Positions 54,478-63,829 of a stretch of DNA of 64,000 bases are shown here, piece after piece. The notes beneath the pieces are model-generated. The model saw nothing but the letters and a program-made list of their open reading frames with translations. It was not told the DNA's origin and ran no database searches. The position numbers and the translations under genes are program-made. Location of the stretch: the NCBI RefSeq assembly GCF_001514285.1, contig NZ_KQ949025.1:499571-563570 (forward strand). The letters are read 5' to 3'. Position 1 is the first letter of the stretch. Each line of letters begins with the position of its first letter. This stretch comes from Streptomyces sp. DSM 15324 (GTDB taxonomy: Bacteria; Actinomycetota; Actinomycetes; Streptomycetales; Streptomycetaceae).

Positions 54478-55839
54478 ATGACTCAGCAGGAGGTGCGCTG
54501 GACCGCGGACCGGGTGCTGGCACTGGCGCCTGATTCCGCGTCACGCAAAGCGGGCAGCAAACTCGGCGTGGCCGCGGCGTGGTCCGGGACGGGCAGGTCG
54601 CGGGAGGGGACGGTGTGGGGGGTGTGCGGCGGCAGCGGCGGCGTGCCGTATCGCGCGGTCGTCGACACCGCTGCCGCGCCCGGCACCCCCGGACCGTGGT
54701 GCGCGTGCACGTGCCCGAGCCGCAAGTCCCCGTGCGAGCACGCCCTCGGTCTGCTGCTGCTCCGGTCGGCCGGGGAGGTGGCCGTCCCGGTGGGGCCGGC
54801 GCCGGACTGGGCCGAGAAGTGGATCGCGCGACGGCAGGGGCCTACGCAGGAGAAGGGGGAGGTGGGCGCGGCGGGTCCCGGCTCCGGACCGGCCGATCCG
54901 GAGGCGGCGCGCCGGAGGGCGGAGCGGCGCGCCGAGCGGATCACCGCGGGGGCGACGGAGCTGGAGCAACGGCTGGCCGATCTCCTGCGCTCCGGCCTCG
55001 CCACGGCCGAGCAGGCGGGGTACGGGCTGTGGGAGGAGACGGCGGCCCGCATGGTCGACGCCCAGGCCCCCGGACTGGCGGCGCGCGTGCGGGAGTTGGG
55101 GGCGATACCGGGGTCCGGACCCGACTGGCCGGTCCGGCTGCTGGAGGAGTGCGCCCTGCTCCACCTCCTCGACCAGGGCTGGCTGCACCGCGAGCGGCTC
55201 CCGGAGACCCTGGCCGCCACGGTCCGCTCCCGTGTCGGCCTGACCGCCCGGCCGGCCGGCCCGCCGCTGCGCGACCACTGGCTGGTCCTCGCCCAGCACG
55301 ACACGCCGGACCCGAAACTGACGACCCGCCGGATCTGGCTGCACGGCATCGCCTCGGGCCGCACGGTCCTCGTTCTGTCCTACGGCGCCGCGGGCCGCGC
55401 CCCCGACCTCGCCCTGCCGGTCGGGCTGGCCCTGGACGCCGAGCTGTCCGTCCATCCGGGCAGCGGGCGGCGACGGGCGGCGCTGGGCGAGCAGTTCGCG
55501 CCACCGGCACCGACCACGGCCCGCCCGCCGGGCCTGACGACGGCCGCGGCGGCCGCGCACTACGGCGCGTCGCTGCGCGACGACCCCTGGCAGGAGTCCG
55601 TGCCGGTGACCCTGGACGGCGTCGTCCCGACCCCTGACGGCCCGTCCTGGCAGCTGGCCGACGCCGACGGGGACACGGCCCTGCCGCTCACCCCGGCGGC
55701 CGCCGCCCGTCCGGGCCTGTGGCGGCTGGTCGCGCTCTCGGGCGGCGCCCCGGTGACGGTGTTCGGCGAGTGCGGCCACCGGGGTTTCACCCCGCTGACC
55801 GCCTGGCCGCCCGGCCCGGGAGAGGCGGTACCGCTGTGA
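54478..55839 (+). CDS. SWIM zinc-finger protein
   Basis: 453 residues. The SWIM finger CxCxnCxH is seen as PWCACTCPSRKSPCEHALGL (C77/C79 with C86 and H88; C75 also present). A helical region and a C-terminal beta-rich part follow (WRLVALSGGAPVTVFGECGHRGFTPL in parts). SWIM domains bind DNA or protein and occur in repair-related proteins. ATG 54478 fits the leaderless promoter above. It overlaps the DUF5691 start (GTGA). Confidence 0.88.
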   Translation: MTQQEVRWTADRVLALAPDSASRKAGSKLGVAAAWSGTGRSREGTVWGVCGGSGGVPYRAVVDTAAAPGTPGPWCACTCPSRKSPCEHALGLLLLRSAGEVAVPVGPAPDWAEKWIARRQGPTQEKGEVGAAGPGSGPADPEAARRRAERRAERITAGATELEQRLADLLRSGLATAEQAGYGLWEETAARMVDAQAPGLAARVRELGAIPGSGPDWPVRLLEECALLHLLDQGWLHRERLPETLAATVRSRVGLTARPAGPPLRDHWLVLAQHDTPDPKLTTRRIWLHGIASGRTVLVLSYGAAGRAPDLALPVGLALDAELSVHPGSGRRRAALGEQFAPPAPTTARPPGLTTAAAAAHYGASLRDDPWQESVPVTLDGVVPTPDGPSWQLADADGDTALPLTPAAAARPGLWRLVALSGGAPVTVFGECGHRGFTPLTAWPPGPGEAVPL

Positions 55840-57533
55840 CCGAGACTGAAGGGACACCCCTGCACGCGCACGCCACGCCGACCCCCATCGCCACGTCGAC
55901 CTCCGTCGCCGCGCCCGTCCCCACGCCCCTCTCGGACACGGCCCCCGCCTGGGAGGACCTGGTCACCGCCGCCCTCCTGGGCACGGATCGCCGTCCGCCC
56001 CCCGGGTCCGTCACCGGCCGTCCGGCGCCGTCCGCGCTGCTGGACGCGGCGGCGGCCGAGACCGTACGGCGCCGGGCGGGGCTGCGTCCGGGACGGGCCG
56101 CGACCCGCCCCGAACCGGCCCCCGCCGACCCGCGCCCCACCCTGCCCGCTCCCGCGGCCCGCAGACTCGCCCTGCTGCTCGCCGACCGCGCCGGCACCGG
56201 CGGAACGGGGCGCAGGGGGACCGCACCGGACCTCGTGGAGCTGCTGCCCCAGTGGCTGGCGGCGGCGAACGCGCACGGGTACGCCCCGCCCGCCGAGGCC
56301 CTGCCCGCGCTGCTCGACGCGGCACGCGGGCGTACCGACCTGCGGCCGGCGGCGCTGAGGTTCGCGGGCCCGCGCGCGCTGTGGCTGGCCCGGCTGAACC
56401 CGGAGTGGCGGTTCGCGCTGCGCGCCGCGCCCGGCGGGGACGCCGCGCTGCCGCGCCCGGAGGAGACCGGGCGGATCGAGAAACTGTGGCAGGAGGGCCT
56501 GTTCGCCGAGCGGGTCGCCCTCCTCGCCTCGCTGCGCTCCCGCGCCCCCGACACGGCCCGCGCCCTGCTGGAGTCGACCTGGTCCACGGAGCGCGCGGAG
56601 GACCGGCTGATGTTCCTCGACTCGCTGCGCGCGGGCCTCGGTGAGCGGGACGAGCCGTTCCTGGAGGCGGCGCTGACGGACCGCAGCCGCAATGTACGGG
56701 CGACGGCGGCCGAGTTGCTGTCGGCGCTGCCGGGTTCGGCGCTCGCCGCGCGGATGGCGGTGCGGGCGGGCGCGTGCGTGGCCGTCGACCACACCGGCGA
56801 CACGCCGACGCTCGTCGTCGAGGCGCCCCATGTGTGCGACGCGGAGATGGAGCGCGACGGCGTCGCCCCCAAGGCCCCGTCGGGCCGGGGTGAGCGGTCG
56901 TGGTGGCTCGGCCAGCTGGTGGAGGCGGCCCCGCTCACCGCCTGGCCGGCCCGGCTGGGCGGGCGGACACCGGAGCGGATCGTCGCACTCCCGGTGGCCG
57001 ACGACTGGCTGGGCGAGCTGCACGCGGCCTGGTGCCGGGCCGCCGTACGGCAGCGGGACGCGGCCTGGTCGCGGGCGCTGCTCGGACCGCCGTCCGCGCC
57101 CGGGGCGGGCGGTCCTGGCGCGGTGTCCCTGGCCGAGCGGGCCAAGCTGCTGGCCACCCTGCCGGTGGGCGAACGGGCGGAGTGGGTGGCCGGTTTCATC
57201 GCGGCGCACGGGCTGTCGGAGGCGTTCCAGCTGCTCGGCGTCTGCGCGGTGCCGTGGGCCGCGCCGCTCGGGCGGGCGGTGGTCGACGCCCTCAACATCG
57301 CGCGCGACGCGGGAAGTTACCCGTGGAGTTTCAGCGGGGTGATGGGTCTCGCCGAACGCTGTCTGGACCCCTCGGAGGCCTCCCGGCTGGACGCGCTGCT
57401 CGCCGTACCCGACGAACCGGAGGACGCGTCCCCCGGGGCCGGGGGCTACTGGGCCGAGGCCTTCCAGCGCCTGGGGAGGACCCTGCGGCTGAGAGCGGTG
57501 ATGGCACGGGAACTGGGTGGCGGGCCGTCGTGA
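55836..57533 (+). CDS. DUF5691 family protein
   Basis: 565 residues. WEDLVTAALLGTDRRPPP near residue 31 and a long run of helical, HEAT-like repeats (RAEDRLMFLDSLRAGLGERDEPFLEAAL, DRSRNVRATAAELLSAL, in parts) fit DUF5691, a family always found with SWIM, MoxR and VWA genes. GTG 55836 overlaps the SWIM stop. It is probably a scaffold in the same process; no catalytic motif is evident. Confidence 0.87.
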   Translation: MTETEGTPLHAHATPTPIATSTSVAAPVPTPLSDTAPAWEDLVTAALLGTDRRPPPGSVTGRPAPSALLDAAAAETVRRRAGLRPGRAATRPEPAPADPRPTLPAPAARRLALLLADRAGTGGTGRRGTAPDLVELLPQWLAAANAHGYAPPAEALPALLDAARGRTDLRPAALRFAGPRALWLARLNPEWRFALRAAPGGDAALPRPEETGRIEKLWQEGLFAERVALLASLRSRAPDTARALLESTWSTERAEDRLMFLDSLRAGLGERDEPFLEAALTDRSRNVRATAAELLSALPGSALAARMAVRAGACVAVDHTGDTPTLVVEAPHVCDAEMERDGVAPKAPSGRGERSWWLGQLVEAAPLTAWPARLGGRTPERIVALPVADDWLGELHAAWCRAAVRQRDAAWSRALLGPPSAPGAGGPGAVSLAERAKLLATLPVGERAEWVAGFIAAHGLSEAFQLLGVCAVPWAAPLGRAVVDALNIARDAGSYPWSFSGVMGLAERCLDPSEASRLDALLAVPDEPEDASPGAGGYWAEAFQRLGRTLRLRAVMARELGGGPS

Positions 57534-57568
57534 GGGCGCCGCCGGCCGACCGTCGCCGGGACCGGCCA

Positions 57569-57634
57569 GGATTCCCGGTCTGGAGTTCCGGCCTGGATTC
57601 CCCCGGATTCCCGGTTCCCCTGGATTCCCGGCCT
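57569..57634. repeat. About 13-bp tandem repeat before icmB 3' end
   Basis: GGATTCCCGGTCT, GGAGTTCCGGCCT, GGATTCCCCC, GGATTCCCGGTTCCCCT and GGATTCCCGGCCT run head to tail and stop directly at the icmB stop codon. Confidence 0.85.
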
Positions 57635-58049
57635 AGATCTCGGTCGGCTGTCCGACGTTCTCCCGGACCCAGTCCACGATCGTCGCCATGGTCGTCCCGG
57701 GAGTGAAGATCGCCGCGACGCCCTTCTCCTTCAGCGGGGCGATGTCCGCCTCGGGGATGATCCCCCCGCCGAAGACCAGGATGTCCGCGGCGTCCCGCTC
57801 GCGGAGCAGTTCGATCACCGCGGCGAAGAGCGTGTCGTGCGCGCCGGACAGGATGGACAGCCCGATCGCGTCGGCGTCCTCCTGGATCGCCGTGTCGACG
57901 ATCTGCTCGGGGGTCTGGTGGAGCCCGGTGTAGACGACCTCCATGCCGGCGTCGCGCAGTGCCCGGGCGATCACCTTGGCGCCGCGGTCGTGGCCGTCGA
58001 GTCCCGGCTTGGCCACCACCACGCGGATCGGGCCGGATGCCACACCCAT
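57633..58049 (-). CDS. icmB: Isobutyryl-CoA mutase small (cobalamin-binding) subunit
   Basis: 138 residues, the length of Streptomyces Icm[25 protein letters not shown] contains D18-x-H20-x-x-G23, where His is the lower ligand of adenosylcobalamin; SGAHDTL and [12 protein letters not shown] follow. With IcmA (encoded elsewhere) it interconverts isobutyryl- and butyryl-CoA. ATG 58049 has GGGAGG upstream; longer frames to 58166 are not conserved. Confidence 0.9.
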   Translation of the reverse strand: MGVASGPIRVVVAKPGLDGHDRGAKVIARALRDAGMEVVYTGLHQTPEQIVDTAIQEDADAIGLSILSGAHDTLFAAVIELLRERDAADILVFGGGIIPEADIAPLKEKGVAAIFTPGTTMATIVDWVRENVGQPTEI

Positions 58050-58402
58050 GACTGCCTCCCAGAAGCGACTCCGCCCGCTCTCGACGGCTCGGACACCCCG
58101 TGCCACACACCGGGGAAGTGAACGAACGTTACCGCCAGCATCCCGCACCCGGCCGTTTCGTGGCATGGGCCAACGGGGAAATCACACCATGGGACAGTCA
58201 TGGGAGCCGCACACGAGGTCGCCGTACCGCCGCGCCGCAGACCGCGCGCCGCGGCGGTACGGCGCATCGGGTACAGGCGCGACGGACCCCCGGGGCCAAG
58301 GACCCCGCCCGCCGCGCGGCAGCCGACCTCCTCCGCCACGGCTTCCACGAGGGCACACGGGGGACAGAGACGTCCTCGGCGTGTGCCGACAGGAGGTCGG
58401 CG
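58050..58402. other. Intergenic region between icmB and the lipase gene
   Basis: 353 bases. Promoters of both divergent genes must lie here, but I could not identify boxes, dyads or a small gene. Confidence 0.4.
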
Positions 58403-59317
58403 ATGCAGGTCACCAGGGTGCTGCAGCCCTTTCTTCCGCTCTACCGGCGTCTGCTGCCGGACCTTCCGAGCCTGCCGAACATCCCCGGCCGGCTGGCCGG
58501 GCTCTCCACGGCCCTGCTGAAGGCCACCGTCCTCGACCTCGCGATCCTCGCCGGCCACCTGCTGCTCTACCCCTCCGGCATCACCCCGGAGCGGCGTCCC
58601 GCCGCGCTTCCGCCCGGAGAGAACACCGCATCGAAAAAAAATGGCACCGCGTGCCCCACCCCGCTGCCCACGCCGGCCCCGCCCCCGGTCGTCCTGCTGC
58701 ACGGCTTCATCGACAACCGCTCGGTCTTCGTCCTGTTGCGCCGCAGCCTCGCCCAGCACGGCAGGCATCGCGTGGAGTCGCTGAACTACTCGCCCCTGAC
58801 CTGCGACATCCGTACGGCGGCCGAGCTGCTCGGGCGGCACATCGAGGAGATTTGCGAGCGCACCGGCAGCACCCGGGTCGATGTGGTGGGGCACAGCCTG
58901 GGCGGTCTGATCGCGCGCTACTACGTGCAGCGACTGGGCGGTGACGTCCGGATCCGCACGCTCGTCACGCTGGGGACCCCGCACACGGGCACCAAGGCGG
59001 TGCCACTGGCGAACGCGCACCCGATCGTGCGCCAGATGCGCCCCGGCTCCGAGGTCATCGAGGAGCTGTCCCGGCCCGCGCCCGGCTGCCGTACGCACTT
59101 CGTCAGCTTCTGGAGCGACCTCGACCACCTGATGGACCCGCTGGAGACGGCCCGGATCGACCACCCCGACCTGCTCGCACAGAACGTCCGGGTGACGGGA
59201 ATCGGCCACCTCGCCCTGCCCGTGCATCCGGCGGTCGCGACCGGCATACGGCAGGCCCTCGACACCGCGGAGACGGCGACGGCCGGCCCGCGCACCGGAG
59301 GCCTGACGGTGGCGTGA
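58403..59317 (+). CDS. Alpha/beta-hydrolase (lipase/triacylglycerol esterase-like)
   Basis: 304 residues. An N-terminal hydrophobic segment (LSTALLKATVLDLAILAGHLLLY, about 36-58) anchors or exports the enzyme. VVLLHGFIDNRSVF is the oxyanion region, GHSLGGLIARYYV the nucleophile elbow, VTLGTPHTGT follows, and the C-terminal GIGHLAL supplies His. ATG 58403 has AGGAGG upstream, which excludes longer forms. Likely acts on lipids at the cell surface. Confidence 0.88.
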   Translation: MQVTRVLQPFLPLYRRLLPDLPSLPNIPGRLAGLSTALLKATVLDLAILAGHLLLYPSGITPERRPAALPPGENTASKKNGTACPTPLPTPAPPPVVLLHGFIDNRSVFVLLRRSLAQHGRHRVESLNYSPLTCDIRTAAELLGRHIEEICERTGSTRVDVVGHSLGGLIARYYVQRLGGDVRIRTLVTLGTPHTGTKAVPLANAHPIVRQMRPGSEVIEELSRPAPGCRTHFVSFWSDLDHLMDPLETARIDHPDLLAQNVRVTGIGHLALPVHPAVATGIRQALDTAETATAGPRTGGLTVA

Positions 59318-59547
59318 GACCGGCCCGGCAACCGCTCACGGGGATTCGATAGCTGTTTGAGACCCGCCTCGCCTCGAACATTCTTCGAACATAAGGCCAA
59401 ACCCGCGTCCGCCGTCCCCCGAAACACGGCCGATTGCCCCTTTCCTTCGAGCACGAAACCAACGGAAGATTGTCGCGCCCGCATACCGACGGGTACAGTC
59501 GCCGCACTGCTCTGGCAGCCCCTGTTGTCGAGGCGAGAGAGAAGTTG

Positions 59548-61095
59548 GTGAACGACCGTCACCCGTCGGGGAGCATGACCACCCCGGCTCCGGCTTCCGA
59601 CGCCGACTCCGCGCCCTACGCGTCGTACGGCACCCAGGAAGCCTCGTACGACGGCTTCTCCCAGTACCACGGCTATGACACCGGCGCCCAGCACACCGGC
59701 CACTTCGCGGCCGACCCCTACGGCGGGCTCCCCGGCGACGGCACGGGCGCGGGCCTCGGCGACAGCTCCTACGGCACCGGGCAGTGGAACCTCGGCGCCC
59801 AGCCGACCATGGTCGACACCGGCGGCCACCAGCTCCACGACACGAGCGGCCACCAGGTCCTGAACTACGACCCGTACGCGGCCCAGCACCACGCCGCCTA
59901 CGACTCGGGCGCCTACGACACCACCGGCTGGCCGACCGACCACCAGCAGCTCCCGCTCGTCCCGCCGCAGACCTCGGCGTCCGACGCCAGCGGCCAGTGG
60001 GACGCGAACGCCTGGCTCCAGCCGGACCAGTCCGGCAACCCCGCCGACCAGACCCAGCACTGGGAATGGGGCACCCAGACCTTCGAGACCGGTACCTACG
60101 ACGCCACGCAGTGGAACTCCGACGGCGACGGCGGGACCGGCGCCGCCTCCGACGCGTACGAGCAGTCGGCCGAAGTCCCCTTCGACCAGCAGCCCACCGC
60201 GACCTTCGAGTCGATCACCCCGGACGAACAAGGCGCTGACGGCGGCGAGTTGTCCGCCACCGGTGAGCTGCCCGCCGTGTCCGAGCACCCCCTCCTGGAC
60301 GACCAGGAGGAGATCGAGCCGGCGCCCGCCACCCGCGCGGCCGCCCGCAACGCGAGCCGTTCCCGCCGCCGTACGCCCCCGAAGCGCTCCGCGCTGCTGA
60401 CCGTGGCCGTGCCCTCGGCGTGTGTGATGGGGGTCGCCGGGATCGCGGCCGCCTCCCTGGGCACGCTGACCGGCGGCGACGACAAGGACACCACGGCCTC
60501 CGCCTCCGACGCGCAGCCGGTGAAACCGTCCGCCGCCAACAACAAGCTGGACGCCCAGCTCGCGACGCTCAGCGCCGAGGCCGACAACTTCGCCGACCGG
60601 GCCAGCCGGACGCAGGAACGCATCGACCTCAAGGAACAGCAGGCCGCCGAGAAGAAGAAGGCGGCGGCGGAGGCGGCCCGCAAGGAGCGGCTGCGCCCGA
60701 AGTACGCCCTCCCGGTCGCTCAGCGCGGACTGAGCGCCTACTTCGGCCAGGCCGGCGTCAACTGGATGTCCCAGCACACCGGCATCGACTTCCCCGTCTC
60801 CTACGGCACGACGGTGATGGCCGTGACCGACGGCACCGTACGGACGCAGTGGAACAGCGCCTACGGCAACATGCTGATCGTGACGGCGAAGGACGGCACG
60901 GAGACCTGGTACTGCCACCTCTCCACCTACCGTGTCGCCTCCGGATCGACGGTGAAGGCCGGCGACCCGATCGCGTACTCCGGGAACTCGGGCAACTCCA
61001 CCGGTCCGCACCTGCACCTCGAGGTGCGCCCGGCCGGCGGTTCGCCCATAGACCCGCTGCCGTGGCTGCGCAGCCACGGGCTGGACCCGACGTAG
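59548..61095 (+). CDS. M23 family peptidoglycan endopeptidase, membrane-anchored
   Basis: 515 residues. A 270-residue acidic, Gln/Tyr/Thr/Asp-rich N-terminus is followed by RSRRR and one membrane helix (about 286-305), a coiled coil (LDAQLATLSAEADNFADRASRTQERIDLKEQQAAEKKK in parts), and an M23 domain with HTGIDFP, and HLHLEV. It should cut peptide cross-links outside the cell. GTG 59548 (MNDRHPSG) follows GAGGCGAGAGAGAAG. A -10 TACAGT lies near 59496. Pcra is convergent. Confidence 0.9.
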   Translation: MNDRHPSGSMTTPAPASDADSAPYASYGTQEASYDGFSQYHGYDTGAQHTGHFAADPYGGLPGDGTGAGLGDSSYGTGQWNLGAQPTMVDTGGHQLHDTSGHQVLNYDPYAAQHHAAYDSGAYDTTGWPTDHQQLPLVPPQTSASDASGQWDANAWLQPDQSGNPADQTQHWEWGTQTFETGTYDATQWNSDGDGGTGAASDAYEQSAEVPFDQQPTATFESITPDEQGADGGELSATGELPAVSEHPLLDDQEEIEPAPATRAAARNASRSRRRTPPKRSALLTVAVPSACVMGVAGIAAASLGTLTGGDDKDTTASASDAQPVKPSAANNKLDAQLATLSAEADNFADRASRTQERIDLKEQQAAEKKKAAAEAARKERLRPKYALPVAQRGLSAYFGQAGVNWMSQHTGIDFPVSYGTTVMAVTDGTVRTQWNSAYGNMLIVTAKDGTETWYCHLSTYRVASGSTVKAGDPIAYSGNSGNSTGPHLHLEVRPAGGSPIDPLPWLRSHGLDPT

Positions 61096-61122
61096 CACCC
61101 CGGGACTCCTCACGTGAGCCCC

Positions 61123-61149
61123 GAGCCCCCGCCCCGTCGGCGGGGGCTC
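61123..61149. terminator. Bidirectional terminator between the M23 gene and pcrA
   Basis: GAGCCCCCGCC at 61123-61133 pairs with GGCGGGGGCTC at 61139-61149 around a 5-base loop. Confidence 0.85.
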
Positions 61150-61213
61150 ACTCGTGTGCGCCGCCTGCCTCCGCCACCGCGAGCCCCTACAGCGAGCCCC
61201 GACAGCGGGAGCC

Positions 61214-63709
61214 CTACAGCTTCTCGACCGGCGCGTACCGCAGCAGCAGCCGCTTCGGCTTGCTGTCGCCGAAGTCGATGGTCGCCTCCGCGTTCCCGCC
61301 CGTGCCCTTCACGCCCACGACCGTGCCCAGCCCGAACTGGTCGTGGGTGACGCGGTCGCCGACGGCCAGCGCGACCACCGGCTTCTCCGTCGCGCCCCGG
61401 CGGGTCGCGAAGCCGGAGGCGCCGGCCGCCGAGGACCGCGAGCGGGACGAGGACAGCGAGGCCGCCACACCGAAGACCGGACCGGAGGACACGGGCGCGC
61501 TCGCCCCCTTCCGCTTCCAGTCCACATGGGTCGCCGGGATCTCCTCCAGGAACCGGGAGGGCGGGTTGTACGACGGCTGGCCCCAGGCGCTGCGCAGCGA
61601 GGACCGCGTGAGGTAGAGCCGCTCCCGCGCGCGCGTGATGCCGACGTAGGCCAGCCGGCGCTCCTCCTCGAGCTCCTTGGCCTGGCCGAGGGCGCGCATG
61701 TGCGGGAACACGCCGTCCTCCATGCCGGTGAGGAAGACGACCGGGAACTCCAGCCCCTTGGCGGTGTGCAGGGTCATCAGGGTGATGACCCCGGAGCCGT
61801 CCTCGTCCTCGTCGGGGATCTGGTCGGAGTCGGCGACGAGCGCGACCCGCTCCAGGAAGGCGGCGAGACCACCGGTGGCCGCGCCCTCCCCCTCGGCCTG
61901 CTCCTGCTCGAACTCCAGGGCCACGGCGGCGAGTTCCTGGAGGTTCTCGATGCGGGTCTCGTCCTGCGGGTCGGTGGAGGCCTGCAACTCGGCCAGATAG
62001 CCGGTGCGTTCGAGCACGGCCTCGAGGACGGTCGCGGGGCCCGCGCCGGACTCGACGATCGTCCGCAGCTCCTCCATCAGCACGTTGAACCGCTTCACCG
62101 CGTTCGTGGAGCGCGCGGCCATGCCGTACGCCTCGTCGACGCGCTTGAGGGCCTGCGGGAAGCTGATCTTCTCGCGCTGGGAGAGGGCGTCGATCATCGC
62201 CTCGGCGCGGTCGCCGATGCCGCGCTTGGGGACGTTGAGGATCCGGCGCAGCGGGACGGAGTCCTCCGGGTTGGCGAGGACGCGCAGGTAGGCCAGGACG
62301 TCCCGGACCTCCTTGCGCTCGTAGAAGCGGACACCGCCGACGACCTTGTAGGGCAGGCCGACGCGGATGAAGACCTCTTCGAAGACCCGGGACTGGGCGT
62401 TGGTGCGGTAGAAGACGGCGACATCGCCGGCCTTGGCGTCGCCCGCGTCGGTGAGGCGGTCTATCTCGTCGGCGACGAACTGCGCCTCGTCGTGCTCGGT
62501 GTCGGCGACATAGCCGGTGATGCGCGCGCCCGCGCCCGCGTTGGTCCACAGGTTCTTCGGGCGGCGGGACTCGTTGCGCTCGATGACGGCGTTGGCGGCG
62601 GACAGGATCGTCTGCGTGGAGCGGTAGTTCTGTTCGAGCAGGATCGTCGTCGCGTCCGGGTAGTCCTCCTCGAACTGGAGGATGTTGCGGATCGTCGCAC
62701 CGCGGAAGGCGTAGATCGACTGGTCGGCGTCACCGACGACGCACAGTTCGGCGGGCGGGACGTCGTACTCGTTGGGCGGGACGTCGACGGGGTGTTCAAA
62801 GGTGCCGACCAGCTCCCTGACCAGGGCGTACTGGGCGTGGTTGGTGTCCTGGTACTCGTCGACGAGGACATGACGGAAGCGGCGGCGGTAGTGCTCGGCG
62901 ACGTCGGGGAAGGCACGCAGCAGATTGACCGTCGTCATGATCAGGTCGTCGAAGTCGAGCGCGTTGGCCTCGCGGAGCCGGGACTGGTACATCGCGTAGG
63001 CCTGGGCGAGGGTCTTCTCGAAGCCGTCGGCGGCCTGGGCGGCGAAGTCCTCCTCGTCGATCAGTTCGTTCTTCAGGTTGCTGATCTTGGCGCTGAAGGA
63101 CTTGGGCGGGTAGCGCTTGGGGTCCAGGTCCAGATCGCGGCAGACCAGGGCCATCAGCCGCTTGGAGTCCGCGGCGTCGTAGATGGAGAAGGAGGACGTG
63201 AAGCCGAGCTTCTTCGACTCGCGGCGCAGGATCCGCACGCACGCGCTGTGGAAGGTCATCACCCACATCGCGTTCGCGCGCGGGCCGACGAGCTGCTCGA
63301 CGCGCTCCTTCATCTCACCCGCGGCCTTGTTGGTGAAGGTGATCGCGAGGATCTGGCCCGGGTGGACGCCGCGCTCGGCAAGGAGGTGGGCGATGCGGTG
63401 GGTGAGCACACGGGTCTTGCCCGAGCCGGCGCCCGCGACGATGAGCAGGGGGGTGCCGGCGTGGACGACGGCCGCGCGCTGGTTGTCGTTGAGCCCCTCC
63501 AGGAGGGCGGCCGCGTCGATCGCCGGACGCGGGGCGCCGTCGCGGTAGTACGCGTCCCGGTCCGGGGGTGCGTCGAACTTCCCGCCGAACAGATCGTCCG
63601 GAAGCGACTCCGGACCGTGATCGTCCTCGGGCGGCGGCGGGGGTTCCTCCTCGTGGCCCGCGGGGGCCTGGAGGTTCGCCAGGAAGCTGTCGTCAAAGAG
63701 GCTGCTCAT
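61214..63709 (-). CDS. pcrA: ATP-dependent DNA helicase PcrA (UvrD superfamily)
   Basis: 831 residues. Superfamily 1 motifs in order: GAGSGKTRVLTHR (I), FTNKAAGEM (Ia), DEYQDTNHAQY (II), GDADQSIYAFRGA (III), LEQNYRST (IV), LMTLHTAKGLEFPVVFLTG (V) and YVGITRARERLYL (VI). A C-terminal Tudor-like tail ends in GVKGTGGNAEATIDFGDSKPKRLLLRYAPVEKL (in parts). It unwinds 3'-5' in repair and at stalled forks. ATG 63709 is preceded by a full damage-type promoter match. Confidence 0.97.
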   Translation of the reverse strand: MSSLFDDSFLANLQAPAGHEEEPPPPPEDDHGPESLPDDLFGGKFDAPPDRDAYYRDGAPRPAIDAAALLEGLNDNQRAAVVHAGTPLLIVAGAGSGKTRVLTHRIAHLLAERGVHPGQILAITFTNKAAGEMKERVEQLVGPRANAMWVMTFHSACVRILRRESKKLGFTSSFSIYDAADSKRLMALVCRDLDLDPKRYPPKSFSAKISNLKNELIDEEDFAAQAADGFEKTLAQAYAMYQSRLREANALDFDDLIMTTVNLLRAFPDVAEHYRRRFRHVLVDEYQDTNHAQYALVRELVGTFEHPVDVPPNEYDVPPAELCVVGDADQSIYAFRGATIRNILQFEEDYPDATTILLEQNYRSTQTILSAANAVIERNESRRPKNLWTNAGAGARITGYVADTEHDEAQFVADEIDRLTDAGDAKAGDVAVFYRTNAQSRVFEEVFIRVGLPYKVVGGVRFYERKEVRDVLAYLRVLANPEDSVPLRRILNVPKRGIGDRAEAMIDALSQREKISFPQALKRVDEAYGMAARSTNAVKRFNVLMEELRTIVESGAGPATVLEAVLERTGYLAELQASTDPQDETRIENLQELAAVALEFEQEQAEGEGAATGGLAAFLERVALVADSDQIPDEDEDGSGVITLMTLHTAKGLEFPVVFLTGMEDGVFPHMRALGQAKELEEERRLAYVGITRARERLYLTRSSLRSAWGQPSYNPPSRFLEEIPATHVDWKRKGASAPVSSGPVFGVAASLSSSRSRSSAAGASGFATRRGATEKPVVALAVGDRVTHDQFGLGTVVGVKGTGGNAEATIDFGDSKPKRLLLRYAPVEKL

Positions 63710-63718
63710 CGCTCTCCG

Positions 63719-63741
63719 AGTCTAGGGTGCCCCACCGACAA
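63719..63741 (-). promoter_or_regulatory. PafBC/RecA-NDp-type promoter of pcrA
   Basis: Minus strand: TTGTCGGTG (63741-63733), 8 bases (GGGCACCC), TAGACT (63724-63719), a full match to tTGTCRgtg-N8-TAnnnT. The -10 ends 9 bases before the pcrA ATG, so the leader is only a few bases. Confidence 0.82.
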
Positions 63742-63829
63742 CGCGTGGCCCTCCCCCGAACATCCCCACCCTCACCTTCCGAGGCGGCGATATCACAGCA
63801 CGTGATCCCACGTCCCAGGTTTGAGGAAG

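Noticed and set aside
49124-57533. Mobile island carrying the moxR/SWIM module
   Set aside because: No integrase, IS, tRNA or flanking direct repeats; GC content and codon use match the core, and the genes are widely syntenic as far as I recall.
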